From: CAYOCE01 sp964402405
Lineage (GTDB): Bacteria; Pseudomonadota; Alphaproteobacteria; UBA7879
Direction: 5' to 3'
Assembly (NCBI GenBank): GCA_964402405.1
Contig: CAYOCE010000040.1
Coordinates: 1 to 13,214 of the forward strand
Length of the DNA: 13,214 nucleotides
Shown here: positions 7,646 to 13,214 of the stretch, piece by piece
Position numbering within the stretch: position 1 is the stretch's first letter
Layout: each line of letters opens with the position of its first letter
The notes under the pieces: model-generated
Databases searched by the model: none
The model's input: only the letters and a program-made list of their open reading frames with translations
What the model was told of the DNA's origin: nothing
Position numbers and translations under genes: made by a program

Positions 7646-9307
7646 TCATGCTTTAGGGTTAGCTTTACAAAACAACAAATGACCTTGTTGATTCATCACG
7701 ATATACCCTGTTTTTAAATAAAAGTCATCTAGTTCTTGATAGCGGTCTTGTTTCAGAACCAGACAAACGGGGGTGCTGCTCTTCCACAGATTCCCCAGGC
7801 TTTGTTTATTCAAAGAAATGTGATCCACATTTTCCAGAGACATCCCAAAGGCAAGTTCGCCCTGCCAATCATAGATCTTGACGGTTTTGTTTAGATAAAC
7901 AGGCAGATCCTGGAAATATCCTCCATAAGTAACGACCTCGGTATTTTCAGGCATGGTTTTTTTGATGGCACTTGCAAATTCCTTGGTGGACAGGCGATCT
8001 GCCTTGGAGGACCCATCATTTAAAATCAGTAGCATTCCAATGGTTGAAACGAATATGGAAATTAACCCAGATCTTCCCCCCCATTTTTGATGAATGAAGA
8101 GGGTTACAACGCCTGATATTCCCAGCCAAATGGCCAGATAAACCAGATGGGATCTAAGGGCATGGCTGACATCTACAGGGATATAGTTCAAACTGATAAT
8201 GGCACAAATGCCTAGGATAATCAGAGAAACACCATAGAAGAAAAATGCTTTTTTTGTTTGAGTGATTCCATCCCATACTTTGGTTAAGTAATTTCCCGTC
8301 AACAGGCTAAGGGCTGGAAATATGGGGAGGATATAAGGAATGAGTTTAGAATTGGAAGCAGAAAAAAATAAGAAGATAAACAGAATCCAAATTCCCAAGA
8401 AAATTTCTGTTTTTTGATCTTTGAAGTTTTGAATTATTTTAGCGATAGCTTCCTTGGTGGCGCCCGCAAGAAAGGCAATCCAGGGCATGAATCCAACAAC
8501 GATCACCGGGATAAAGAACCACCAGGGTTGATACCGATGATGGACCGTTGTTAAGAATCGGGTGAAATGTTCATGGATAAAATAAAACTCTAGAAACTCA
8601 GGATTCCGGATGGCAGCGAGTATATGCCAGGGGAGAGTGATCAATAAAAATATCCCCAGCGCCGAGGGTAAATAAAGGGGTTTCAAGTTTTTCCATTGAC
8701 TCTGAACCAACAGCCACAGGAAAATAATGCCTCCCGGAATGGCCAGTCCAATCAACCCTTTGGCCAGAATGGCTAGCCCAGCACATATAGCAAAAAGGTA
8801 CACACATAGTCGACGTTTCAGCCCCGCAGGTTTTTGAATACCCACAATAAAGGCACATAGGGCCCCTGTGATAAAGGTACTCACCCCCATATCTAGAATG
8901 ATCAATCGGCTGAGGGAATAGTGTAAAATAGAGGTTCCCAGGATCGTGGCCGATAACAACCCCGTTTTGCGATTGTATAAAAAGAATCCCGCCAAATACG
9001 TAATGAGACACCCTAAGATTCCTAAAATCAGAGGCACCAATCGCATGGACCATTCATGAATTCCCAATAGTTTTATGGGAACCGTTTGCATCCAATACAG
9101 CAGAGGGGGTTTTTCAAAGTACTTGATCCCATTTAATCTGGGAGTGATGTAGTCCCCTGACAACACCATTTCCCGGGGGATTTCCACGTACCGCCCTTCA
9201 TCAGGTGCCGCAAAAGATCTATCCCCCAAGAATAGGCCATAAAACAGGCCGAGCGCAAGCGATAGAAGGAGGAGGTCAGTGAGGATAGTTTTTGTTTTTG
9301 GCGACAT
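7646..9307 (-). CDS. arnT: ArnT-like GT39 lipid A glycosyltransferase
   Basis: This 553-residue integral membrane protein matches ArnT in length (about 550) and in motifs. The first external loop has F-A-A-P-D-E-G-R-Y (32-40), with the acidic residues expected to be catalytic. Then come EIPREMVLSGDYITPRLNG and KYFEKPPLLYW (62-72), and later LAKGLIGLAIP near 182, LPWHILAAIRNPEFLEFYF near 225 and YQPWWFFIPVIVVGFMPW near 259. About twelve membrane segments precede a periplasmic C-terminal domain with the G-Y-F-Q-D-L-P-V-Y-L-N-K region. ArnT moves a pentose (Ara4N in enterobacteria) from undecaprenyl phosphate to lipid A phosphates. The start is only 1 bp from the lysS stop, with GAGG about 4 bases upstream. 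The donor here may be an unmodified pentose, since the amino-transfer genes are not seen. Confidence 0.88.
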   Translation of the reverse strand: MSPKTKTILTDLLLLSLALGLFYGLFLGDRSFAAPDEGRYVEIPREMVLSGDYITPRLNGIKYFEKPPLLYWMQTVPIKLLGIHEWSMRLVPLILGILGCLITYLAGFFLYNRKTGLLSATILGTSILHYSLSRLIILDMGVSTFITGALCAFIVGIQKPAGLKRRLCVYLFAICAGLAILAKGLIGLAIPGGIIFLWLLVQSQWKNLKPLYLPSALGIFLLITLPWHILAAIRNPEFLEFYFIHEHFTRFLTTVHHRYQPWWFFIPVIVVGFMPWIAFLAGATKEAIAKIIQNFKDQKTEIFLGIWILFIFLFFSASNSKLIPYILPIFPALSLLTGNYLTKVWDGITQTKKAFFFYGVSLIILGICAIISLNYIPVDVSHALRSHLVYLAIWLGISGVVTLFIHQKWGGRSGLISIFVSTIGMLLILNDGSSKADRLSTKEFASAIKKTMPENTEVVTYGGYFQDLPVYLNKTVKIYDWQGELAFGMSLENVDHISLNKQSLGNLWKSSTPVCLVLKQDRYQELDDFYLKTGYIVMNQQGHLLFCKANPKA

Positions 9308-9308
9308 C

Positions 9309-10787
9309 CTACCTCTTGGGCTTCATGGTGGGGAACGCAATGACATCGCGGATGCTATGGCCATCGGTTAGCAACATGCAGAGGCGATCGAGACCAATAC
9401 CTAGGCCTCCTGTGGGAGGCATGCCGTATTCTAGGGCGGTGATGAAATCCTCATCCATTTCATGGGCTTCATCATTCCCCTGATCTTTGGCTTTGACTTG
9501 TTCTTCAAACCTTTGGCGCTGGTCCACGGGGTCATTTAATTCGGAAAAGGCATTGGCGAGTTCCCACGTATTCGCGTAGGTTTCAAAACGCTCAGTTAAC
9601 CGTGGATCAGTCCGATGAACCTTGGCCAAGGGGGAGATATCCTTGGGAAGATCTGTTACGTGAATGGGTTGAATAAGGGTGGGCTCTACTTTTTCCCCAA
9701 AAATCACCTCAATCACCTCACCCCAGTTATTGGTAGGTTTGACATGGATGTTCAGTTTTTTAGCGGCATCCCGAGCCTCCGCATCTGTAGCGATTTGCGA
9801 GAAATCAACGCCTGTGGCCTCATGAACCAGTTGGATCATGGACTTACGGGGCCAAGGGTTTCCAAAGTTTAATTCTACGCCATTATAGGTAACCGTTGTT
9901 GTTCCCAACACATGCTGGGCAATGCTGCTAATCAAATCCTCGGTCAAATCCATCATGTCATGGTAATCGGCAAAGGCTTGATAGAGTTCCACAGAGGTGA
10001 ATTCAGGGTTGTGTCGAGGGGAAAGCCCTTCGTTTCTAAAGCATCGGTTGATTTCAAAAACTCGATCCGATAACCCCCCCACAATTAAGCGCTTCAAAAA
10101 GAGTTCTGGAGCGATCCGCAAATACATATCCAGTCCCAAACTATTATGATGGGTGACAAAGGGTTTAGCCGCCGCCCCCCCTGGAATGACATGGAGCATA
10201 GGGGTTTCAACCTCTAGGAATCCGCGCTCAATCAATAACCGTCTGAGGGTGGCAATGATGTGGCTGCGTAACCTCAGACGATTGCGGCTATCCAGGTTCA
10301 TAATCAAATCCAAATAGCGCTGGCGATACCGCATTTCAATATCTGTTAGGCCATGGTATTTTTCTGGCAACGGCAGCAATGTTTTCGCGAGGATTGTAAT
10401 CTTGGAGGCATTGATGGTTAACTCCCCCCGTTTGGTCCGGCGGATTTTTCCGTGAATCCCAATCCAATCCCCTAGATCCAATAAATCTAAACATTCTACA
10501 TCCTGAGCAGATAAAGTTTCTCGTTGGCAAAAGATTTGGATGCGGTCTGTGGTATCATCCAAAACAATGAACATCCCACTATTTCGAATGGCCATAATTC
10601 GACCGGCAACCTGAACCTCATCTTCGGTTAATTGATCATTTTCCAGATCTTTATAATGCTCTTGCAGACCCTTTGCCTTGTGGATTTGATCAAAGTGATA
10701 GGGATAGGGATCAATTCCTAGTTCCCTAAGGCGCTGGGTCTTTTGCAGTCTGATTTCTTCAATGCTGGCGTCGTTTGCTATGTCCAT
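9309..10787 (-). CDS. lysS: Lysyl-tRNA synthetase, class II
   Basis: LysRS charges tRNA-Lys with lysine in the cytosol. The 492-residue protein has an N-terminal OB-fold anticodon-binding domain (about 58-135) with V-A-G-R-I-M-A-I-R-N-S-G, and motif 1 around 190 (FLEVETPMLHVIPGGAAAKPF). Motif 2 is RCFRNEG (248-254), followed by RHNPEFTSVELYQAFADY, and motif 3 is GLGIGLDR (461-468). Length matches bacterial LysS (about 490-505). The ATG at 10787 lies 5 bp after grxD, with GGGGAAG as ribosome site. The lysS stop is 1 bp from arnT, so the two are surely co-transcribed. It is intact. Many alphaproteobacteria use the unrelated class I LysRS, which makes the class II form here informative. Confidence 0.97.
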   Translation of the reverse strand: MDIANDASIEEIRLQKTQRLRELGIDPYPYHFDQIHKAKGLQEHYKDLENDQLTEDEVQVAGRIMAIRNSGMFIVLDDTTDRIQIFCQRETLSAQDVECLDLLDLGDWIGIHGKIRRTKRGELTINASKITILAKTLLPLPEKYHGLTDIEMRYRQRYLDLIMNLDSRNRLRLRSHIIATLRRLLIERGFLEVETPMLHVIPGGAAAKPFVTHHNSLGLDMYLRIAPELFLKRLIVGGLSDRVFEINRCFRNEGLSPRHNPEFTSVELYQAFADYHDMMDLTEDLISSIAQHVLGTTTVTYNGVELNFGNPWPRKSMIQLVHEATGVDFSQIATDAEARDAAKKLNIHVKPTNNWGEVIEVIFGEKVEPTLIQPIHVTDLPKDISPLAKVHRTDPRLTERFETYANTWELANAFSELNDPVDQRQRFEEQVKAKDQGNDEAHEMDEDFITALEYGMPPTGGLGIGLDRLCMLLTDGHSIRDVIAFPTMKPKR

Positions 10788-10792
10788 TTTAC

Positions 10793-11134
10793 TTACTTCC
10801 CCTCAGAGGTTAGGTGATGTTCAATTGATTTGTCTTTTAATAGCTGTAGAAATTCCCCTGAAAGGTACATTTCCTTGACGATATCGCATCCCCCGATGAA
10901 TTCCTGGGCAACATATAATTGGGGAATCGTCGGCCAATTGGAAAAGGTTTTTATGCCTTCTCGAATTTTTGGATCCTCCAAAACATTAATGGCCTTGAAG
11001 GGCACATTTAGATGATCCAATACTCTTACAACGGTGGCTGAAAACCCGCACATAGGCTGATCTGCCGTCCCCTTCATATATAAAACAACGGGATGTTCTT
11101 GGATGGTTTTCTGAATGGTTTCGTGGATGGTCAT
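10793..11134 (-). CDS. grxD: Monothiol glutaredoxin Grx4/GrxD (CGFS type)
   Basis: This 113-residue thioredoxin-fold protein has the monothiol motif C-G-F-S at 29-32, preceded by V-V-L-Y-M-K-G-T (16-23) and followed by the cis-proline stretch NWPTIPQLYV (66-75) and IGGCDIV (79-85). Those residues bind glutathione. CGFS glutaredoxins hold a [2Fe-2S] cluster together with glutathione and hand it on, often in a complex with BolA proteins. The gene overlaps the BolA-family gene by 4 bp (ATGA), the classic sign of coupled translation of partners. Length (about 105-115) is normal and the gene looks intact. The tail H-H-L-T-S-E-G-K is unremarkable. Confidence 0.97.
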   Translation of the reverse strand: MTIHETIQKTIQEHPVVLYMKGTADQPMCGFSATVVRVLDHLNVPFKAINVLEDPKIREGIKTFSNWPTIPQLYVAQEFIGGCDIVKEMYLSGEFLQLLKDKSIEHHLTSEGK

Positions 11135-11370
11135 GATTGCTCCTTCGGACTTGTTTTAATGGATAGGGCGTGAAGCTTACTTTTCATACGCTCCCCCAGT
11201 GCCTGGTATACCATTTGATGTTGTATTACCCTGGGTTTTCCCACAAATGAATCACAAAAAATTTTAACTTCGTAGTGATCTTGATCCCCTACCAAATCTT
11301 TCAGATCAATCACAGCACTTGGAAAGGCTGCCTTTAGGCAAGATAGTATTTCTTGAGCTTCCACAGCCAT
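11131..11370 (-). CDS. BolA/IbaG family protein
   Basis: This 79-residue protein has the BolA fold: helix (IlsCLKAAFP), strands around DQDHYEVKIFCDSF, and the helix-turn-helix-like element GKPRVIQHQMVYQAL with the conserved His51, then the final strand HALSIKT. BolA proteins join monothiol glutaredoxins in a shared [2Fe-2S] complex and act in iron-sulfur trafficking and iron sensing. The size and the sequence after the strands look more like the short BolA/IbaG (YrbA) subgroup than E. coli BolA itself, so no symbol is given. It overlaps grxD by 4 bp and follows the PurC-like gene by 6 bp. The ribosome site AAGGA is 13 bases from the ATG, longer than usual. Confidence 0.92.
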   Translation of the reverse strand: MAVEAQEILSCLKAAFPSAVIDLKDLVGDQDHYEVKIFCDSFVGKPRVIQHQMVYQALGERMKSKLHALSIKTSPKEQS

Positions 11371-11376
11371 GGGATT

Positions 11377-12186
11377 TTATAAGTCCTTTTGATAGAGGGG
11401 TTGAGCGTTCTTTGATTTTGCCTTTGATTTTTTTTGAACACTAGGTTCAAAGATTTTAATAGGAATCAACGCATCTGGTAATAAATTCAATCGTTTTGCA
11501 ATTTTATAAGATGCTTCTACAGGGGATAACACGGATGGTTTTGTTGTATTGCCTGGCAAGTTTAAATTCCACAAGGTGCAAGATTGGGGCGTTATCACAT
11601 CCCCGAGAATAACGTTCGTATCCTCTGTAAGAATATCATAGCACCTGCCAAATCTGACCCTGAAATCGGCAGCATATAGACCGATCCCTGTGAATAATCC
11701 TAGGAGAAAATCGTTTAATCTTAGGGCCGCTGCCACCAGTTCTTCCAGCTCAGTCGGGGTTACCCATCCCAGAACTAACAAATGATCTTCTGTCAGCAGG
11801 GTATCTTGATTCTTGGAATTTAAACTTTTTTCTGGCAGGTGATATTCAATAATGGGTCGCCCAAGCTTTGTGCCCTCCGCCAGGTGCAAACGTACAGACA
11901 ACGGGCGTGTAACGCTGTTTAAAACATGGATGTCAAAGGGGAGCATATCCAAAGATTTAACAACTTGCTCCCGCATATTCACATATTTAATGAAGTGATT
12001 CTGTACACCCATTTCAGCCAACTTGGAAAGCAAAAAGGCAGAAATACGGTTGTTCAGGGCGCCTTCCCCAAACTTAACTGTTTGATCTTTGGTGTTATCT
12101 TTGAAGTGCAGCAAAAGGCTCCCCTGTTCAGGGCCGCTGTAGAGAATTTTCCTTTTGCCTTCGTAGATAATATGCCTAGTTTCCAT
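11377..12186 (-). CDS. purC: Divergent PurC-like protein (SAICAR synthetase family)
   Basis: SAICAR synthetase joins CAIR and aspartate with ATP in purine synthesis. This 269-residue protein has the fold marks: Y-E-G-K-R-K-I-L-Y (8-16), HFKD (27-30), L-N-N-R-I-S (44-49), MREQVV (71-76), LGWVTPTELEEL (139-150) and LRLNDFLLGLFTGIGL (155-170). Many positions that are normally invariant are changed. The loop after HFKD is shortened. The P-[LIVM]-E signature reads P-F-D (83-85) with the following Arg replaced by Leu89. D-F-K-[LIVM]-E-F-G reads DFRVRFG (174-180). D-E-[IL]-S-P-D-S-x-R-L-W reads DVITPQSCTLW (196-206). Activity is therefore doubtful. The ATG at 12186 gives the usual family start; a TTG at 12198 would add four residues. 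No other pur gene adjoins it. It heads the long operon. Confidence 0.85.
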   Translation of the reverse strand: METRHIIYEGKRKILYSGPEQGSLLLHFKDNTKDQTVKFGEGALNNRISAFLLSKLAEMGVQNHFIKYVNMREQVVKSLDMLPFDIHVLNSVTRPLSVRLHLAEGTKLGRPIIEYHLPEKSLNSKNQDTLLTEDHLLVLGWVTPTELEELVAAALRLNDFLLGLFTGIGLYAADFRVRFGRCYDILTEDTNVILGDVITPQSCTLWNLNLPGNTTKPSVLSPVEASYKIAKRLNLLPDALIPIKIFEPSVQKKSKAKSKNAQPLYQKDL

Positions 12187-12200
12187 CGCTTCAACCAAAG

Positions 12201-12206
12201 AGTATA
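12201..12206 (-). promoter_or_regulatory. Possible -10 element for the purC-led operon
   Basis: On the minus strand TATACT matches the -10 consensus at five of six positions. It lies 14 bases before the purC ATG, which would give a very short leader. No convincing -35 hexamer is seen 16-18 bases further upstream, so this is a weak candidate only. Confidence 0.25.
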
Positions 12207-12353
12207 AAAAATTTATGCCTTGAATTTACGGGGGATGTGCAAAAAAGTCCATCACTTTGTTGTGCTCTTTTTCGAAGGAGGTAGGTCAAAGAAAATCCAT
12301 GAGAAACGTTCCATTTTTAATTTTACAGTCCCAAAGTTCTTTATCCATAAGAC

Positions 12354-12442
12354 TTAAGCTGCCCCCTGTAACGTTACACGTCGTCAAAACCTGTAAGGCC
12401 TTTATTCATATGGATTTAAGTGCACCCCTGTAACGTTACGCG
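12354..12442. repeat. Two direct repeats built on palindrome GTAACGTTAC
   Basis: CCCCTGTAACGTTAC occurs at 12363-12377 and again at 12425-12439, 62 bp apart start to start. The similarity extends outwards: TTAAGCTGCC versus TTAAGTGCA before, and ACG versus GCG after, about 27 bp in all. The core is a perfect 10-bp palindrome, 12 bp (TGTAACGTTACA) in the first copy. A palindrome with central CG is the style of LacI/GalR-family operators, and 62 bp is about six helical turns. A dispersed genomic repeat is an equal alternative. Confidence 0.6.
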
Positions 12443-12498
12443 TATATATTATGAAAAGGCGAAGATCTGGAGCCCACAGTACTCTCTGGGGAATGCTT

Positions 12499-12636
12499 TA
12501 GAAGTGCTACCGCACTATGGGCCCCCGCCTCCGCGGGGGTGGTTCGAGAAGGTGACGAAGAGGGGTCTAGAAAAATACGATCCATCTCCCTTAACAAACC
12601 ACCCCCGTGGAGGTGGGGGCCCAGAGCGTCCTTTGA
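12499..12636. repeat. REP/BIME-like inverted-repeat element, copy A
   Basis: The left arm begins GAAGTGCTACCGC (12501-12513) and contains the hairpin CCCCCGC-CTCC-GCGGGGG (12522-12539). The right arm, inverted, carries CCCCC/GGGGG with GGAGGT between (about 12602-12619) and ends in AGCGTCCTTTGA. The arms face each other across about 55 bp of unrelated sequence. The whole unit is repeated in direct orientation 147 bp downstream. Open frames across it, rich in Pro-Arg-Gly-Trp, are by-products of the repeat and not genes. Confidence 0.8.
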
Positions 12637-12644
12637 GTAATATA

Positions 12645-12790
12645 TTGAAGGTGCTACCGCACCATGGATCCCCTCCTTCGAGGGGATGGTTTGGAAAGGA
12701 GAATGTTTCGCACCTTTCTAATCTCCTTCTTGCACCCTTTCGGACCACCCCCACGAAGGTGGGGGTCCATATAGCGGTAGCGTCTTTCAA
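12645..12790. repeat. REP/BIME-like inverted-repeat element, copy B
   Basis: Terminal inverted repeats TTGAAGGTGCTACCGC (12645-12660) and, on the opposite strand, TTGAAAGACGCTACCGC (12790-12774) bound this 146-bp unit. The left arm holds an 8-bp hairpin ATCCCCTC-CTTC-GAGGGGAT (12668-12687). The right arm holds CCCCCAC-GAAG-GTGGGGG (12748-12765). Both hairpins stay paired although their stems differ. The unit ends 22 bp after the stop of the DUF6314-like gene on the minus strand, the usual 3' position of REP elements. Confidence 0.82.
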
Positions 12791-12812
12791 TTTGAGCTTT
12801 AGGTGACCTCAT

Positions 12813-13214
12813 CTATTTTTTATAAACACTCAAAATAGACATATGTTTTTTTTGGCCTTTGATGTCCCATTCAATTTTCCATTCGTTTTCATTCAGTAGT
12901 TCCAGATGCCCTAGATAGGTATCATTCCCACAAGTATGTAGGATTTGTTGATTCCCAGTTTTTAAATCCAGGTCATAAAAAAGTCTCTGATCTTTAAAGC
13001 ACACCTGTCCTTGATGATTGATCAGGTTGTTATAAAGATGTTCTTGCTGAAAGATTCCTTCATAATTTTCCAACACCACGATTCCCGTTTCTTGGTAATG
13101 GAGCGTTTTAGGATCTAAGGGCAGGAAGATAGCCTCTCCCTCCATATACCCAGTTTTGTTTGTGAGGTGATCTGTGATGGTGCGACGAAGCTGCCAGGTG
13201 CCTTGGAAATAAGT
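12813..13214 (-). CDS. DUF6314-like protein, 5' end beyond the window
   Basis: The reading frame is open through the right edge, so the ATG at 13145 is internal and the gene is truncated by the window. The visible 133 residues begin T-Y-F-Q-G-T-W-Q-L-R-R-T-I-T-D and continue with G-x-M-E-G-E-A-I-F-L-P, L-H-Y-Q-E-T-G, F-K-D-Q-R-L-F-Y-D-L-D, H-T-C-G-N-D-T-Y and a closing W-x-I-x-W-D-I-K-G-Q-K-K-H-M. This order of motifs (GTW start, E-G-x-A-x-F-x-P, Y-x-E-x-G, H-x-C-G-x-D-x-Y, W-x-V-x-G-x-x-K) fits the DUF6314 family, small beta-rich proteins of unknown function known from alphaproteobacteria. The identification is from memory of the pattern. The stop lies next to the inverted-repeat element. 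Confidence 0.72.
   Translation of the reverse strand, partial: TYFQGTWQLRRTITDHLTNKTGYMEGEAIFLPLDPKTLHYQETGIVVLENYEGIFQQEHLYNNLINHQGQVCFKDQRLFYDLDLKTGNQQILHTCGNDTYLGHLELLNENEWKIEWDIKGQKKHMSILSVYKK

Larger units (their letters stand above)
12187..12498. other. Intergenic region upstream of purC
   Basis: About 310 bp without a convincing gene. It contains the operon's upstream region, a purine-rich AAGGAGGTAGGT (12275-12286, plus strand) not followed by a start codon at normal spacing, a 44-codon frame from 12299 to 12433 with no other support, and the two GTAACGTTAC repeats described separately. Any promoter for the eleven-gene run should lie here. Confidence 0.5.

Noticed and set aside
12299..12433. 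44-codon plus-strand frame after AAGGAGGT
   Set aside because: The ribosome-site-like sequence is about 16 bases from the ATG, too far for normal use, the peptide has no recognisable features, and its end lies inside the GTAACGTTAC repeat.
12354..12442. CRISPR-like array
   Set aside because: Only two repeat copies exist, with a palindromic operator-like core and no further spacer-repeat units or cas genes.
12515..12790. 91-codon minus-strand open frame across the repeats
   Set aside because: It is the complementary shadow of the same inverted repeats, with no independent coding evidence.
12420..12806. 128-codon plus-strand open frame across the repeats
   Set aside because: Its Pro-Arg-Gly-Trp-rich translation is dictated by the GC-rich hairpin arms; the same peptide block appears twice because the DNA repeats, and there is no ribosome site or homologous fold.

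Overview
The window reads as chromosome of an alphaproteobacterium of moderate to low GC, plausibly a host-associated lineage such as the Holosporales/Rickettsiales side of the class. The main support is the run of a PurC-like gene, a BolA-family gene and a CGFS glutaredoxin, an alphaproteobacterial type of neighbourhood. It also shows an orphan, divergent PurC with no purS, purQ or purL beside it, and a closing DUF6314-type gene. The lineage call is an inference, not a match to a named genome.

Left part (1-2662): a tRNA-Thr(UGU) with a good promoter and a tRNA-Gln(UUG), both on the plus strand, bracket a two-gene minus-strand cassette. The cassette holds a polytopic GT-C-like membrane protein and a GT2 polyprenyl-phosphate-type glycosyltransferase. 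The GT-C gene is locally very AT-rich. Each tRNA faces a minus-strand gene tail to tail with only 5-8 bp between them.

Middle part (2668-12186): eleven minus-strand genes are packed head to tail in the transcription order purC-like, BolA-family, grxD, lysS, arnT, arnE-like, arnC, ArnA-dehydrogenase-like, EamA transporter, accB, accC. Ten of them are separated by 15 bp or less, or overlap by 4 bp. Housekeeping genes (iron-sulfur/redox partners, lysyl-tRNA synthetase, acetyl-CoA carboxylase) therefore flank a partial lipid A pentose-modification module. The module has a UDP-glucuronate decarboxylase-type enzyme, an undecaprenyl-phosphate glycosyltransferase, a small flippase subunit and a GT39 lipid A glycosyltransferase. 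It has no ArnB, ArnD or ArnA formyltransferase in this window. The arnC gene is interrupted by a 100-N assembly gap that probably stands for roughly 450 bp.

Right part (12187-13214): a 626-bp stretch without a convincing gene holds two copies of a direct repeat built on the palindrome GTAACGTTAC. It also holds two tandem copies, with a 147-bp period, of a roughly 140-bp inverted-repeat element whose arms are GC-rich hairpins with compensatory base changes. Beyond it the 3' part of a DUF6314-like gene runs off the right edge.
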